Source: Paeniglutamicibacter psychrophenolicus
GTDB lineage: Bacteria > Actinomycetota > Actinomycetes > Actinomycetales > Micrococcaceae
NCBI RefSeq assembly: GCF_017876575.1
Contig: NZ_JAGIOE010000001.1
Span: forward strand, 3,948,443-4,012,442
Length of the DNA stretch: 64,000 nt
Reading direction: 5' to 3'
Made by a program: the position numbers and the translations under genes. Positions 9,301 through 17,190 of this stretch are shown piece after piece (the first letter of the stretch is position 1; each line of letters starts with the position of its first letter). The notes under the pieces are model-generated. The model was given only the letters and a program-made list of their open reading frames with translations, was not told the DNA's origin and did not search any database.

Positions 9301-10036
9301 CGGTCTGGTCGCCGAAAACCTGCGGGGAGGCGATTGGCATGTCGGCGTACCAGTCGTAGAAGCTCAGCATCGAGCCGCCGATCAGGTTCACGAACCGGGC
9401 CCCGGAAGCGTGGGAGACCATCGACATGGCCGGGATCGGCGAGAAACCTGCCACCCGGTCCGGCCCCCACTTGCGGATGGTGTGCACATGCGCGGCGGCG
9501 ACGATCTCGACCGCCTCGTCCCAGCTGGCACGCACCAGTCCACCCTTGCCGCGGGCCTGCTTGTACCTCTGCGCGCGTTCCGGGTCCTCGGTGACATCCG
9601 CCCAGGCCAGCACCGGGTCCACCAGGCGCGACTTGGCTTCCCGGTACATCTCCAGCAACACCCCGCGGATGTATGGATAACGCGTGCGGGTCGGCGAGTA
9701 GGTGTACCAGGAGAAGGAAGCACCGCGCGGACAGCCGCGCGGCTCGTATTCCGGCTTGTCGGGCCCGGTGGTTGGGTAATCGACGGCCTGGGTTTCCCAG
9801 GTGATGATGCCGTCCTTGACGTACACGTTCCACGAGCAGGAGCCGGTGCAGTTCACCCCATGGGTCGAGCGGACCACCTTGTCGTGGCTCCAGCGATCCC
9901 GGTAGAACGCGTCCCCGCTACGCCCGCCGACTTTGAGCAGGGTGCGTCCGTCGGGGGACACCGCCTCCTTGCTGGTAAAAAACCTTCGGGTTTTGATCAA
10001 GGCATCTGTCAAGCCGGAATTCATACTGGTGCCCAT
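6332..10036 (-). CDS. narG: Respiratory nitrate reductase alpha subunit (Mo-bisMGD)
   Basis: A 1234-aa catalytic subunit that reduces nitrate to nitrite on the cytoplasmic face. HGVNCTGSCSW (His59, Cys63, Cys67) and the Cys in YEPRGCPRGASF bind the FS0 cluster. SFYDWYADMPIASPQVFG contains the Asp expected to ligate molybdenum, followed by DQTDVPESGDWWDA. No twin-arginine signal is seen, as expected for NarG. I chose ATG 10034-10036, with AAGGA six bases upstream, rather than the upstream in-frame start at 10075. First gene of narGHJI; no narK, narX or narL adjoins it. Confidence 0.97.
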   Translation of the reverse strand: MGTSMNSGLTDALIKTRRFFTSKEAVSPDGRTLLKVGGRSGDAFYRDRWSHDKVVRSTHGVNCTGSCSWNVYVKDGIITWETQAVDYPTTGPDKPEYEPRGCPRGASFSWYTYSPTRTRYPYIRGVLLEMYREAKSRLVDPVLAWADVTEDPERAQRYKQARGKGGLVRASWDEAVEIVAAAHVHTIRKWGPDRVAGFSPIPAMSMVSHASGARFVNLIGGSMLSFYDWYADMPIASPQVFGDQTDVPESGDWWDAGYLMMWGSNVPVTRTPDAHWMTEARYRGQKVVVVSPDFADSTKFADEWLAAEPGTDGALAMAMGHVILKEFHVERQTPYFTGYVKKYTDLPFLVILDEAQDADGARTFTAGKFLTAEDLTTEIAHEEENAAFKAVLVDAATDSLVVPPGTLGHRYGETGVGKWNLDLGDIDPRLTLLDNADENVSVDMPRFDAGQGNIGVIRRGVPARRVAGRLVTTVFDLLLAQYGVGRPGLPGQWPTGYDDADSPYTPAWQEKITGVPAAAAERIGREFAQNAEDSKGRSMILMGAGTNHWFHSDTIYRTFLTMTTVTGCQGVNGGGWAHYVGQEKVRPLTGYTQLANALDWMRPARNMVQTAYWYLHTDQFRYDQFGADALTARTGKGQLAGKTTADVIAQSARLGWMPSYPTFDRNPLVIGAQAREKGQTAADYVVEELKAGRLSFAAEDPDAPENFPRVLSLWRSNLIGSSAKGNEYFLNHLLGASHTITAKETAERFRPKDVKWHQEAPIGKLDLLTTLDFRMTSSTLHSDIVLPAATWYEKYDLSTTDMHPFVNSFNPAISPPWLARTDWDAWQEISRVFSKLAERHLGTQTDVVAAPLTHDTPDAMAVPHGKVRDWKYGECEPEPGVTMPKIIEVERDYTAIGEKMRSVGPLLDTLGATTKGITFELGPEIEELKKKNGVVRGGVAHGRPDILKDFQACEMILMLSGTTNGRLATEGFKTLEKRTGTRLHDLASEHEGKRITFADTQRGPVPVITSPEWSGSESGGRRYSPFTINVERLKPWHTLTGRMHFYLDHDWMTELGESLPTFRPPLDMTALFDEPEIGSTSSAGVTVRYLTPHNKWSIHSEYQDNLLMLSLFRGGPGIWMSPIDAAKIGVQDNEWIEAVNRNGTVTARAIVSHRMPEGTVYMYHSQDRLIDMPLSETSGQRGGNHNSLTRLMIKPTHMIGGYAQQTYAFNYMGPTGNQRDEVTVIRRRSQKVEY

Positions 10037-10773
10037 GATGATCCTTCTCCCCCGGTGCAAGAACGCCGGAATCAATCAATGCATATGCCCGAACCCAAAT
10101 GGCAATTACCGGTGTGACCGGGCCCAGAACCTCGAAGTCCCCTCACGGTAACACGGAAGGATTGAGACCACCATCACACCCCCTGCCGATGCCCGGGGCA
10201 TCCGCTTGCGGATCCGGCGGCGAAACGCTCCGCCGCACGGGAAACCGGCGGCGTCATGCAGGCCAGGTCTCCGGGGCTGCGTGACGCGGTGATCCCCACC
10301 CGTGCCAAGCCCCCGGCGGTGCACCCTCGCTCGCCACGCATAAAGGCCCAGACCACCAACATCTCGGCTCACCGAGAGACACTCCCGCTGGATCGAAACC
10401 GAACCGAATTCAAGGAATCCGAAGCGCCACAGGCACCGGTGTTTCTGGAGAAGGATCGAGCGTCGCCTATTCGGTACCTGTCGGCTGGGGCCCGCGCCGA
10501 GCAGCGCACTTTAGGAAGATCACGATCGCGGCGAGCACGACAAAGAGTCCACCTGCCCACCCGGTGACCTGTTCCCGGTAGGGCTGATGCTGGCCAAACA
10601 AAGGGGGAATCGACAGGATGAGAACGGCCTCTGCCGGGGCCATTGCCCCGAAGGCAACCAAGAATGTCTTACTCGTTTAAGCTCCTGACAAGCAGCTTGC
10701 AACGACGATGTTCGGAATACCACCGATCGTAGCGTACGCGGCGCTGCACTGGCCTGAGCCAACCCACGGGATT
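10037..10773. other. 737-nt region upstream of narG without a confident gene
   Basis: It holds the narG promoter and leader. No convincing FNR box (TTGAT-N4-ATCAA) was seen in the proximal part. The only suggestive frame is on the minus strand near 10467-10661: two hydrophobic stretches (TFLVAFGAMAPAEAVLIL and GGLFVVLAAIVIFLKC), but no ATG/GTG start with a ribosome site. It may be a small membrane protein started by TTG or the tail of a lost transporter. Other frames lack coding character. Confidence 0.5.
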
Positions 10774-11589
10774 CTAGCTGCGCAGCCTCGCCCGCCACGC
10801 ATGGGTCAGGTACGGCAACCCGAACGGCTCCCCCGGCGTGTGGCCCAGGTGGTCGTAGAGGTACCAGGACAGGTTGTGCTCAACCCTCGCCCGGGTCGCC
10901 GCCCCGGCACGCAGGTAATAGCTGCGGGACTTGGCCAGCTCGATGACCTGTTCGGCGCTCAGCGATTGCTCCCAGATCCAGGAACCGGACTCGGGGGCAT
11001 GGAATTCCGGGCCCACCGGCGGGACGAAGTCCGGCCGGTGCACATCCCCGGCATGCATGATCCGGGCCAGGCGGTGCACCCAGGGCACCGAGACATCGAG
11101 CTGGTTCCACACCAGGGACAATTTCCCGCCTGGTTTCAGCACGCGGGCAGCCTCGGTGCTGGCAACATTGGGGTCCACCCAGTGCCAGGCCTGGGCGTAG
11201 GTGATGACGTCCGCGCTGGATTCCTCCAGCCCGGTCTCTTCCCCGGTCCCCTCCTGCGCCCTGACCTCGGGCAGGCGTTCGCGCAGCACCGCGAGCATGT
11301 CGAGTGAGGGCTCGACCGCCGTGACGTTCAGCCCGCGGGCCAAGAGTTGTGCGGTGAATATCCCGGTTCCTGCTCCCACGTCCACGGCGTCGCGTGTGGT
11401 CGCGGGGACCATGAAGGCAAGTGCTGCATCAGGGTAGTTGGGACGCACGGCGTCATAGTGGGCGCCGCCGACCTTGAACGCCGTGGCCAGTTCGCGGCGG
11501 CGTTTGGCGTCCATGGTGAAGGCGCGGGCGGGCAAACCGGGAACCGGCCGAGGGGCCTGCTCGCCGGTTTTCGGGGTCGAATCAGGCAT
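10774..11589 (-). CDS. Class I SAM-dependent methyltransferase
   Basis: A 271-aa protein with the Rossmann SAM-binding loop DVGAGTGIFTAQLL after AVRPNYPDAALAF. Motif II follows as VTAVEPSLDML, then ITYAQAWHWVDP and RVLKPGGKLSLVWNQLDV. This is the arrangement of the UbiE/methyltransf_11 group. The substrate is unknown. Its ATG lies inside the last codons of ribF (8-nt overlap), so it is translated from the ribF transcript. The first 25 residues are Pro-rich and poorly conserved, and a second Met (MDAKRRRELATAF) could be an alternative start. Confidence 0.85.
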   Translation of the reverse strand: MPDSTPKTGEQAPRPVPGLPARAFTMDAKRRRELATAFKVGGAHYDAVRPNYPDAALAFMVPATTRDAVDVGAGTGIFTAQLLARGLNVTAVEPSLDMLAVLRERLPEVRAQEGTGEETGLEESSADVITYAQAWHWVDPNVASTEAARVLKPGGKLSLVWNQLDVSVPWVHRLARIMHAGDVHRPDFVPPVGPEFHAPESGSWIWEQSLSAEQVIELAKSRSYYLRAGAATRARVEHNLSWYLYDHLGHTPGEPFGLPYLTHAWRARLRS

Positions 11590-12529
11590 CTAGCAAGACG
11601 GTCCGGGTGCGTGCGACGTCCTCACGCATCTGTTCGATGAGCGCCTCGATGCCGCGGTAGGCCACCATCGGGCGCAGGTGCTCGACGAACTCCACGATGA
11701 TCTGCTGGCCGTAGAGGTCGAAGTCCTCCACGCCCTCGGCGGGACGGTCGATCACGTGTGCCTCGACCTGGCGGCTGACGCCCTCGAAGGTCGGGTTGGA
11801 GCCCACGGAGATTGCTGCGGGCCAGCGCACCTGCGCCTCGTCCACCAGCCAGCCGGCGTACACGCCGTCGGCCGGGATGATGCCGGAGGCAGCGGGGTCG
11901 AGGTTTGCGGTGGGGAAGCCCAGCTCGCGGCCGCGTGCGGCCCCGTGCACTACCTCGCCGCGCATGCGGTGCGGGCGTCCCAGGATCTGGGCGGCGGTGG
12001 CCACCTCGCCGCGGTTCAGCGCCTCGCGCACCCAGGTCGAGGACCAGCGGCGGTGCTCCCCCACGTCCTCGACGCCAATGACGTCAAAACCGTATTGCTT
12101 GCCCAGGGCGACCATCACGTTGAAGTCCCCGGAATTCTCGCGTCCGAAGCGCACGTCGTGGCCCACGACCACGGTGCAGGCGTTCAGCGCGCCCACGATG
12201 ACCTTCGCAACGAATTCCTCGGCGCTGGCCCGGGCGAAGTCCAGGGTGTAGCGGATCATCAGCAACCCGTCGAGGCCCTCCTCGGCGAGCGTCTCGATGC
12301 GGTCCTCGATCCCCATGATCAGTTCCGGGGCAGCGTCGGGGCGGTGCACCTGTGCCGGGTGCGGGTCGAAGGAAATGGCCACGGCCTTGGCGTGGCGTTC
12401 CCTGGCCGTGGCAACCACGGCGGCAAGCACCTCCCGGTGACCGCGGTGGACCCCGTCGAAGTTGCCAATGGTCACTACCGACGGGCCGATGCCGGGGGGT
12501 ACGGCTTCGAGGCCTTTCCAATAGTGCAC
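11582..12529 (-). CDS. ribF: Bifunctional riboflavin kinase / FAD synthetase
   Basis: A 315-aa enzyme that makes FMN from riboflavin and then FAD. The N-terminal nucleotidyltransferase domain shows VVTIGNFDGVHRGHREVL (HxGH-type motif), ISFDPHPAQV and VVVGHDVRFGRENSGD. The C-terminal kinase domain shows MRGEVVHGAARGRELGFPTANLDP and VEAHVIDRP...DLYGQ. The start is GTG 12527-12529 with AAGGAG five bases before it; the frame is open much further upstream but without family similarity. Its 3' end overlaps the methyltransferase gene. It would normally sit next to truB; the insertion at 13.4-17.2 kb and other genes now lie between. Confidence 0.95.
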   Translation of the reverse strand: MHYWKGLEAVPPGIGPSVVTIGNFDGVHRGHREVLAAVVATARERHAKAVAISFDPHPAQVHRPDAAPELIMGIEDRIETLAEEGLDGLLMIRYTLDFARASAEEFVAKVIVGALNACTVVVGHDVRFGRENSGDFNVMVALGKQYGFDVIGVEDVGEHRRWSSTWVREALNRGEVATAAQILGRPHRMRGEVVHGAARGRELGFPTANLDPAASGIIPADGVYAGWLVDEAQVRWPAAISVGSNPTFEGVSRQVEAHVIDRPAEGVEDFDLYGQQIIVEFVEHLRPMVAYRGIEALIEQMREDVARTRTVLLDA

Positions 12530-12706
12530 GTTGCTCCTTCGCTGGTGATCCGGGCGGCCGATTCGAGCACGGCCATAACCATTATGGACGACAAATACTC
12601 CAAGTGCCGATTCTTGTCCGCAGTGCGGCCCATCGAGGTGGTGTGCGCCATAGGATGGGGCCCAGGGCCCCGAATCCACCGGTCCCCCAATCACAAGGAG
12701 CTCTCG

Positions 12707-13318
12707 ATGGCCGACCTGAACGAACTGCTCAACATGATCCCGCTGGACCAGCTCGGGGCGAAGCTGGGGGTCGATGCCGACACGGCACGTGCCACCGCCG
12801 CCACCGCCCTTCCCTCGCTGCTGGCGGGCCTGCAAAACAACGCGGCCTCCCCCGACGGCGCCGACGCCCTGTCCGCGGCCATCGCACAGCACGACGCGAC
12901 GTTCCTGGACGGCGGGGTCGACATCGACGCGGTGGACACCGATGACGGGCAAAAGATCGTGCAGCATGCCCTGGGCGAGAACCAGTCGGCCCTTGCCTCC
13001 CAGCTCAGCGGCGCGGCCGGCGGCGGGGTGGACCTCGGCGCGCTGGTGCAAAAGGCGTTGCCGATCCTGGCCCCGCTGGTCATGGCGTTCCTGGCCAAGA
13101 AGGCCACCTCCTCCGCCGGCGGCCTGGGCGGACTGCTCGGCGGCTTGCTTGGCGGTCAGGGTGTCTCCGGAAGCCAGGCTCCCGGCGGGCTGGACCTCGG
13201 CGGCATCCTGGGCGGGCTCTTCGGCGGCGGGGACAACGCCGGCCAGCAGCAGGCGGGCCAGGGTGCCGGAGGTTTGGATCTGGGCGGCATCCTCGGCGGG
13301 CTCTTCGGCAAGAAGTAG
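12707..13318 (+). CDS. DUF937-domain protein
   Basis: A 203-aa protein with the DUF937 pattern: MADLNELLNMIPLDQLGAKLGVD, then ALPSLLAGLQNNA, LDGGVDIDAVDTDDGQKIVQHALG and QKALPILAPLVMAFLAKK. The C terminus holds two near-identical Gly-rich copies of GGLDLGGILGGLFG. No function is established for this family. The ATG follows AAGGAG. It is transcribed away from ribF (177-nt gap) and toward the vWA gene, whose start is 93 nt further on. Confidence 0.85.
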   Translation: MADLNELLNMIPLDQLGAKLGVDADTARATAATALPSLLAGLQNNAASPDGADALSAAIAQHDATFLDGGVDIDAVDTDDGQKIVQHALGENQSALASQLSGAAGGGVDLGALVQKALPILAPLVMAFLAKKATSSAGGLGGLLGGLLGGQGVSGSQAPGGLDLGGILGGLFGGGDNAGQQQAGQGAGGLDLGGILGGLFGKK

Positions 13319-13411
13319 GCTCGCCGCCTTCACGATTCCGCGAGTCAACCCACCAAGAAGCGCTCCCTTTGTCGCTTACATCATCGTGCCTGAAGAAGGT
13401 TGGGAAATGCC

Positions 13412-15748
13412 ATGACTGATCAAGACCTGCGTAACCGTCTCGCGGAATTACTACTACAAGGGCTGGAGGTTGGGACTGGAAAACACGAAGAAGGCGTGGT
13501 GGATGAGGTCTTCCGCGCCTTTGGGCTCAATTGGAACGACATAGATGCTGCCGTGTCACCCAAGAAACTTAATCGCGCGGAGGTCCTGCAAAAGTCGGCT
13601 GCCGCGCAGTTGGCAAAGGCTGCCCCGTCAGCAGAAGATCTGCTCAACGCTGTGGTCCGATGCGGCGGACGATTCGTGTCAATGCTAGACGAGGTCTTTA
13701 CCCGGCTTGCGCAGCACAGCACGTCGACCTCCGGCACCTCGGACACGTTCCGGTTGAAGCGAAGCGGTGTCGACGAATCGAGCCTGACAATCAGTCCTGG
13801 CTTCCTGGAACGCGTGCACCACCTCATGGAAGTGCTCCAGCACATTCCCGTGGGTGTGATGGACGAGCAAGCGCTCAAGTCATTTACGCGCTGGGACAAT
13901 GGCGTGTCATACGGACGCTGGCCCATAAACGACGACCACGATGACAGGCTCGTCAATGCAGTACTGGATCTGGCGTGGGTTGGCCCACTCGTCCGACAGC
14001 GTGCGGAAGCCGATCCGGGTTGGACACCTGCCCTCATCCTTTGGAATCAAGCCCACGAAGCTGCCGCACTTCTTACCAATGCGGCAGAAGGACTTGTGCG
14101 ATCGCACGCTGCACATCTGGACATGCTTGCTGGCTTGGATATTGCGGAAGCAGCCAGGGAAGTCTTCGGCGACGGTGTTGCCGACAGGCAAGAAAACTAT
14201 CTTCTGGAAGAAATTGAGCGCTTCCGTGCGGAACGCACATTCTGGATTACGGCGTGTCCCGGCCTTGTGCTGACCATCGACCAGGTTTCAACAATCGGAT
14301 TGGGGGACGATCTCGAAGTTTCAAAGCGCCCTGCGGAACATTACTACTATGGCTCGGGAGTCAGCGACCTCGCAGGCTTTGTGGCGATGCGGAAACTGCA
14401 GATATGGGCGGAGAATCAACGTCCTGAAACCGAGCAGCGGATCTTCCAAGATCCGGCCGCACTGGAAGACTGGTTATCTTGGGTGGCCTCGTCATGCCAG
14501 GAGGCCACCGCCTGGCTGGAAAATGACGTCCTCGAAGCAACCTCTGAAATCGACTTTTCCAAACGGATCGAAGCCATTGAGGAGTTCTTGAATCTGCCTC
14601 TGTGGAAACAGCGCGATTTGCTCTACGAAGTTTGGCTCCTATGTGCCACTCTCGATGCCTGCGAAGACGCTGCCTGGGAAGTGGAGCTGAGCTTGCTGCC
14701 CTCGGTAGATGGCGCATGGGTCCTATCGGTCGGGCCTGCCAATTCACCGGTTGCCAGGATACATATGGGTACCGACAAAACAGTGATTCTCGATGTTTGG
14801 CGCGAACCCATGCGCACTGCGGATTCGGGGATTCTCACACCAGACCTTGCAATATCCACACCACCACCCTACGTCCGAGATCTCTTCGTTGTGGAAGCGA
14901 AGGACCGCATAAAGATGACGGTTGGAAAGCCTCTTGAAGCAGATGCGTCGCTGGATCAAACGAAGCTCGGCCGCAAGACGGCACTGGGTGTTGCCCAACG
15001 ATATGCGATTGGCCTGCATCCCATCGCAACGTGGATCTGCAACCACTGCGATTTTCGCCAAGACTCCGACCCCTGCCACAACCATGGCGATGCCTGGACG
15101 AGCATCCATCTCGCAGACCAATTTCGCCCGGGCCACGTGCCCGAAGGCTTCAAGCAGTCGCTCAGGATTGCTTTGTCGCCTGCCCCGGGTACGATGGCTG
15201 GGCCCGCGACCGAGCCATCTCAGATACCCGGACTCGTGCTGGTGGTCGATGTCACCGGAAGCATGCACTCTCGGATCGACTCGGCGTTCTCGACGTTTGG
15301 CAACGTGGAAGCATTTCCTTTCAAGGAATTCCGAGTCGTCCTGTTCAGTGACCATGGGCAGAACGAACCGTTCCTGGTTCGCAAGCTGGGTCCCTTTCCC
15401 GCGATGACGCAGCTGGCCGACAGCATTGGTGTCCAGCCCCGCGGGTCCGGCGGGGACATTGATGAAGCGCTGGAGGATGCGATGCAACGGTGCAAAGAGA
15501 TTGTTGAAGACATCGGACCGCAGACCGTTCTCGTACTTACCGACGCTCCACCTCATTCGGCCGTGGCCTGCCCCTACCAGATTGATTTCTCCGCCGAAGT
15601 CCAGGCCCTGCTCGCTTTCGGTTGCCGGATATTGGTCGCCAATGACTGGCTGGACCCCAACAATCGCACATGGTCTGGGTTTGTCGATCATCCTGATTTC
15701 CGTCTGGCTCCACTGGCGGACCTGGTTGCCGGGTGGAAGCGCCAGTAG
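13412..15748 (+). CDS. Large protein with PD-(D/E)xK nuclease-like site, Cys/His cluster and C-terminal vWA domain
   Basis: A 778-aa protein with no named family that I recognise. Residues 1-400 are mostly helical and contain few clues. At 404-500, LLYEVWLLCATLDACE is followed by a beta-rich stretch, then TPDLAI (Asp478) and FVVEAKDR (Glu495, Lys497): the spacing of a PD-(D/E)xK active site, in the McrC/DUF2357-like order. CNHC (543, 546) and CHNH (555-558) could bind zinc. From 607 comes a vWA domain: VVDVTGS (MIDAS Asp613, Thr615, Ser617), GGDIDEALEDA (Asp682) and VLTDAPPH (Asp711), most like the vwkA/alpha-kinase type. No signal peptide. Start: ATG 13412, preceded by GGGA; a TTG lies four codons upstream. 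Base composition is visibly less GC-rich than the flanks, suggesting transfer. The nuclease assignment rests on motif spacing only. Confidence 0.7.
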   Translation: MTDQDLRNRLAELLLQGLEVGTGKHEEGVVDEVFRAFGLNWNDIDAAVSPKKLNRAEVLQKSAAAQLAKAAPSAEDLLNAVVRCGGRFVSMLDEVFTRLAQHSTSTSGTSDTFRLKRSGVDESSLTISPGFLERVHHLMEVLQHIPVGVMDEQALKSFTRWDNGVSYGRWPINDDHDDRLVNAVLDLAWVGPLVRQRAEADPGWTPALILWNQAHEAAALLTNAAEGLVRSHAAHLDMLAGLDIAEAAREVFGDGVADRQENYLLEEIERFRAERTFWITACPGLVLTIDQVSTIGLGDDLEVSKRPAEHYYYGSGVSDLAGFVAMRKLQIWAENQRPETEQRIFQDPAALEDWLSWVASSCQEATAWLENDVLEATSEIDFSKRIEAIEEFLNLPLWKQRDLLYEVWLLCATLDACEDAAWEVELSLLPSVDGAWVLSVGPANSPVARIHMGTDKTVILDVWREPMRTADSGILTPDLAISTPPPYVRDLFVVEAKDRIKMTVGKPLEADASLDQTKLGRKTALGVAQRYAIGLHPIATWICNHCDFRQDSDPCHNHGDAWTSIHLADQFRPGHVPEGFKQSLRIALSPAPGTMAGPATEPSQIPGLVLVVDVTGSMHSRIDSAFSTFGNVEAFPFKEFRVVLFSDHGQNEPFLVRKLGPFPAMTQLADSIGVQPRGSGGDIDEALEDAMQRCKEIVEDIGPQTVLVLTDAPPHSAVACPYQIDFSAEVQALLAFGCRILVANDWLDPNNRTWSGFVDHPDFRLAPLADLVAGWKRQ

Positions 15749-15770
15749 CGGCCACAGGGCTTCCACCCGG
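15729..15770. terminator. 12-bp hairpin spanning the end of the vWA gene
   Basis: CCGGGTGGAAGC (15729-15740) and GCTTCCACCCGG (15759-15770) are a perfect inverted repeat with an 18-nt loop that contains the vWA stop codon. There is no T-run after it on either strand. It lies between two convergent genes and probably ends or insulates transcription. Confidence 0.55.
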
Positions 15771-15825
15771 AAGACTCGGCATGGCCGACGGAAGCCGCGC
15801 GGTCCCGGCTTCCGGCCTGATCGGC

Positions 15826-17190
15826 CTACAGCTTGAGCGCGTCGAGCAGCATCGTGTTTGCGTCCCGCGTTCCTGTTACGTCATCCAGCTGTTTACGGCG
15901 TGCCCTGTCTGCGCTTGGCCGCCCGGGATCGCACGACCAGTAGTGGGTGTGCGGCTTGAGCAGCAACTTGTAGATGGTGGCCCTCCATCCACCGAGCGAA
16001 AGGCGGACCGGGATGTCACGAACGCCCGGGCCGAATTCGGAGGCGATCGGTCCGCCGACCGGATCGCCCAAGGAAGCGAACCGCACGGGAAAGTAGAGGT
16101 TCGTCCAGCGGGTCGGCCCGAACGATGCATCATGCTTTCCCACCTTCAAGGTGGAGAATTGCTCGTTGATTTGGTACTTGATGTCAACAAACGTCGTAGA
16201 TCGCTCGGCCAAGGGCGGACATTGGGGATACTCCCCCTCGCGCTGACGCTGTTTGAGCTTTACCGAACGGGTATCGAGAAGCAGGGAGGCATGGGCCAGG
16301 GGTGACCCTAGCGTGACGAAGTCCGTCACCAGCCAGGGAACGCCCAGTGCACGGTTTTCACACCACAGTCGGTGTTGCCTCTGCTGAAAATCCGCAAGGT
16401 CCTTGGCTCCGCTTGAGCCGTCGAGTGCCGTTGCGCACTTGTCGAACGCTTTCGCTTCGGTTTGCTTGACTCGGAAGTTGGAATCGTTCAGGAGTGCGGG
16501 GTTGGGGTGGCGTAGTTCGTCCCATGCCAAACGGATCAGGTCGATTCCAATCACACTACCCAAGCTGTGGCCCACAAGAACGACCCGGTCGTAGTCTCCA
16601 TCCTCATGAAGTTTCTTGAGCAATGTCAGCCCATCGGCGCGGATTCTGTTTCTTGCAGCCACGTTCCGAGGGTGAGGAGTCAGATAGCGTGCAGCATCCG
16701 CCAATGAACCGGTGATGAACCAACCTGAACCCAACACTCCGAGCAGCAGCGCACCGGAAATGCCAACAAGCCAATAGAGCTCTGTCGCCGCCAAAGCTTC
16801 GGACCCCACCAGTCTGGCGATCAGCACACCAACGATACTCGCGAGCAGGGCCCCTGCTATCTGGATCATGCCGACCACACCGCGCAACGTCTTGTCCAGC
16901 CGCCAGAAAAATTGCCGAGTGATCAGGCGGGCGGCCCATCGGAGAGTCTCAAGGATCTTCCCCGATTCAAAGTGATGAGCCCAGTACAGCTCGTAGCAAT
17001 CGGTGATAGGGCGATTGCTGTTGCTTGGCAACGTATAACGTCGCAATTCAAGTGAGTCGGACAGCCGATCCGGCTTGTTGTAATACTTCTTTTCCCCCAG
17101 TCCGGCAACGAAACTCCGGAGTGTATCCATCGGCCGCTGCTCACCTATTCCGTGAATCAGAACGATGGCCTGTCGCTTTTTGCTGTCCAT
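15826..17190 (-). CDS. Membrane-anchored alpha/beta hydrolase (lipase-like)
   Basis: A 454-aa protein starting MDSKKRQAIVLIHGIGEQRPMDTL. HGIGEQ forms the usual oxyanion strand-turn, and VVLVGHSLGSVIGIDLI carries the nucleophile elbow (Ser209). DFVTLGSPLAHA follows, as in PGAP1-like and class 3-like lipases; the His in KPHTHYW may complete the triad. Two membrane helices interrupt the fold at about 104-126 and 137-162, so the enzyme is probably membrane bound. The substrate is unknown; lipid or ester hydrolysis is likely. Start: ATG 17188-17190 with GGGAG nine bases before it; a GTG lies six codons upstream. It is convergent with the vWA gene and shares its lower GC, so the two may have arrived together. 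Confidence 0.75.
   Translation of the reverse strand: MDSKKRQAIVLIHGIGEQRPMDTLRSFVAGLGEKKYYNKPDRLSDSLELRRYTLPSNSNRPITDCYELYWAHHFESGKILETLRWAARLITRQFFWRLDKTLRGVVGMIQIAGALLASIVGVLIARLVGSEALAATELYWLVGISGALLLGVLGSGWFITGSLADAARYLTPHPRNVAARNRIRADGLTLLKKLHEDGDYDRVVLVGHSLGSVIGIDLIRLAWDELRHPNPALLNDSNFRVKQTEAKAFDKCATALDGSSGAKDLADFQQRQHRLWCENRALGVPWLVTDFVTLGSPLAHASLLLDTRSVKLKQRQREGEYPQCPPLAERSTTFVDIKYQINEQFSTLKVGKHDASFGPTRWTNLYFPVRFASLGDPVGGPIASEFGPGVRDIPVRLSLGGWRATIYKLLLKPHTHYWSCDPGRPSADRARRKQLDDVTGTRDANTMLLDALKL

Noticed and set aside
6545-10117. A 1190-codon open frame antisense to narG
   Set aside because: It is a GC-rich shadow of narG: the composition is Gly/Arg/His/Val-rich, with no domains, and NarG is certain on the other strand. 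The same applies to the long plus-strand frames opposite infB (23839-26100), proS (34539-36509) and tctA/B (52175-54376).
10467-10661. Small membrane protein gene on the minus strand
   Set aside because: It has two hydrophobic stretches but no ATG/GTG start and no ribosome site near the TTG. Described within the intergenic entry instead of being called as a gene.
13412-15748. TerY- or BREX/Zorya-type component
   Set aside because: The vWA domain alone suggests such systems, but none of their partner genes (kinase, phosphatase, PglZ, helicase, motor proteins) are adjacent, so no known system is named.
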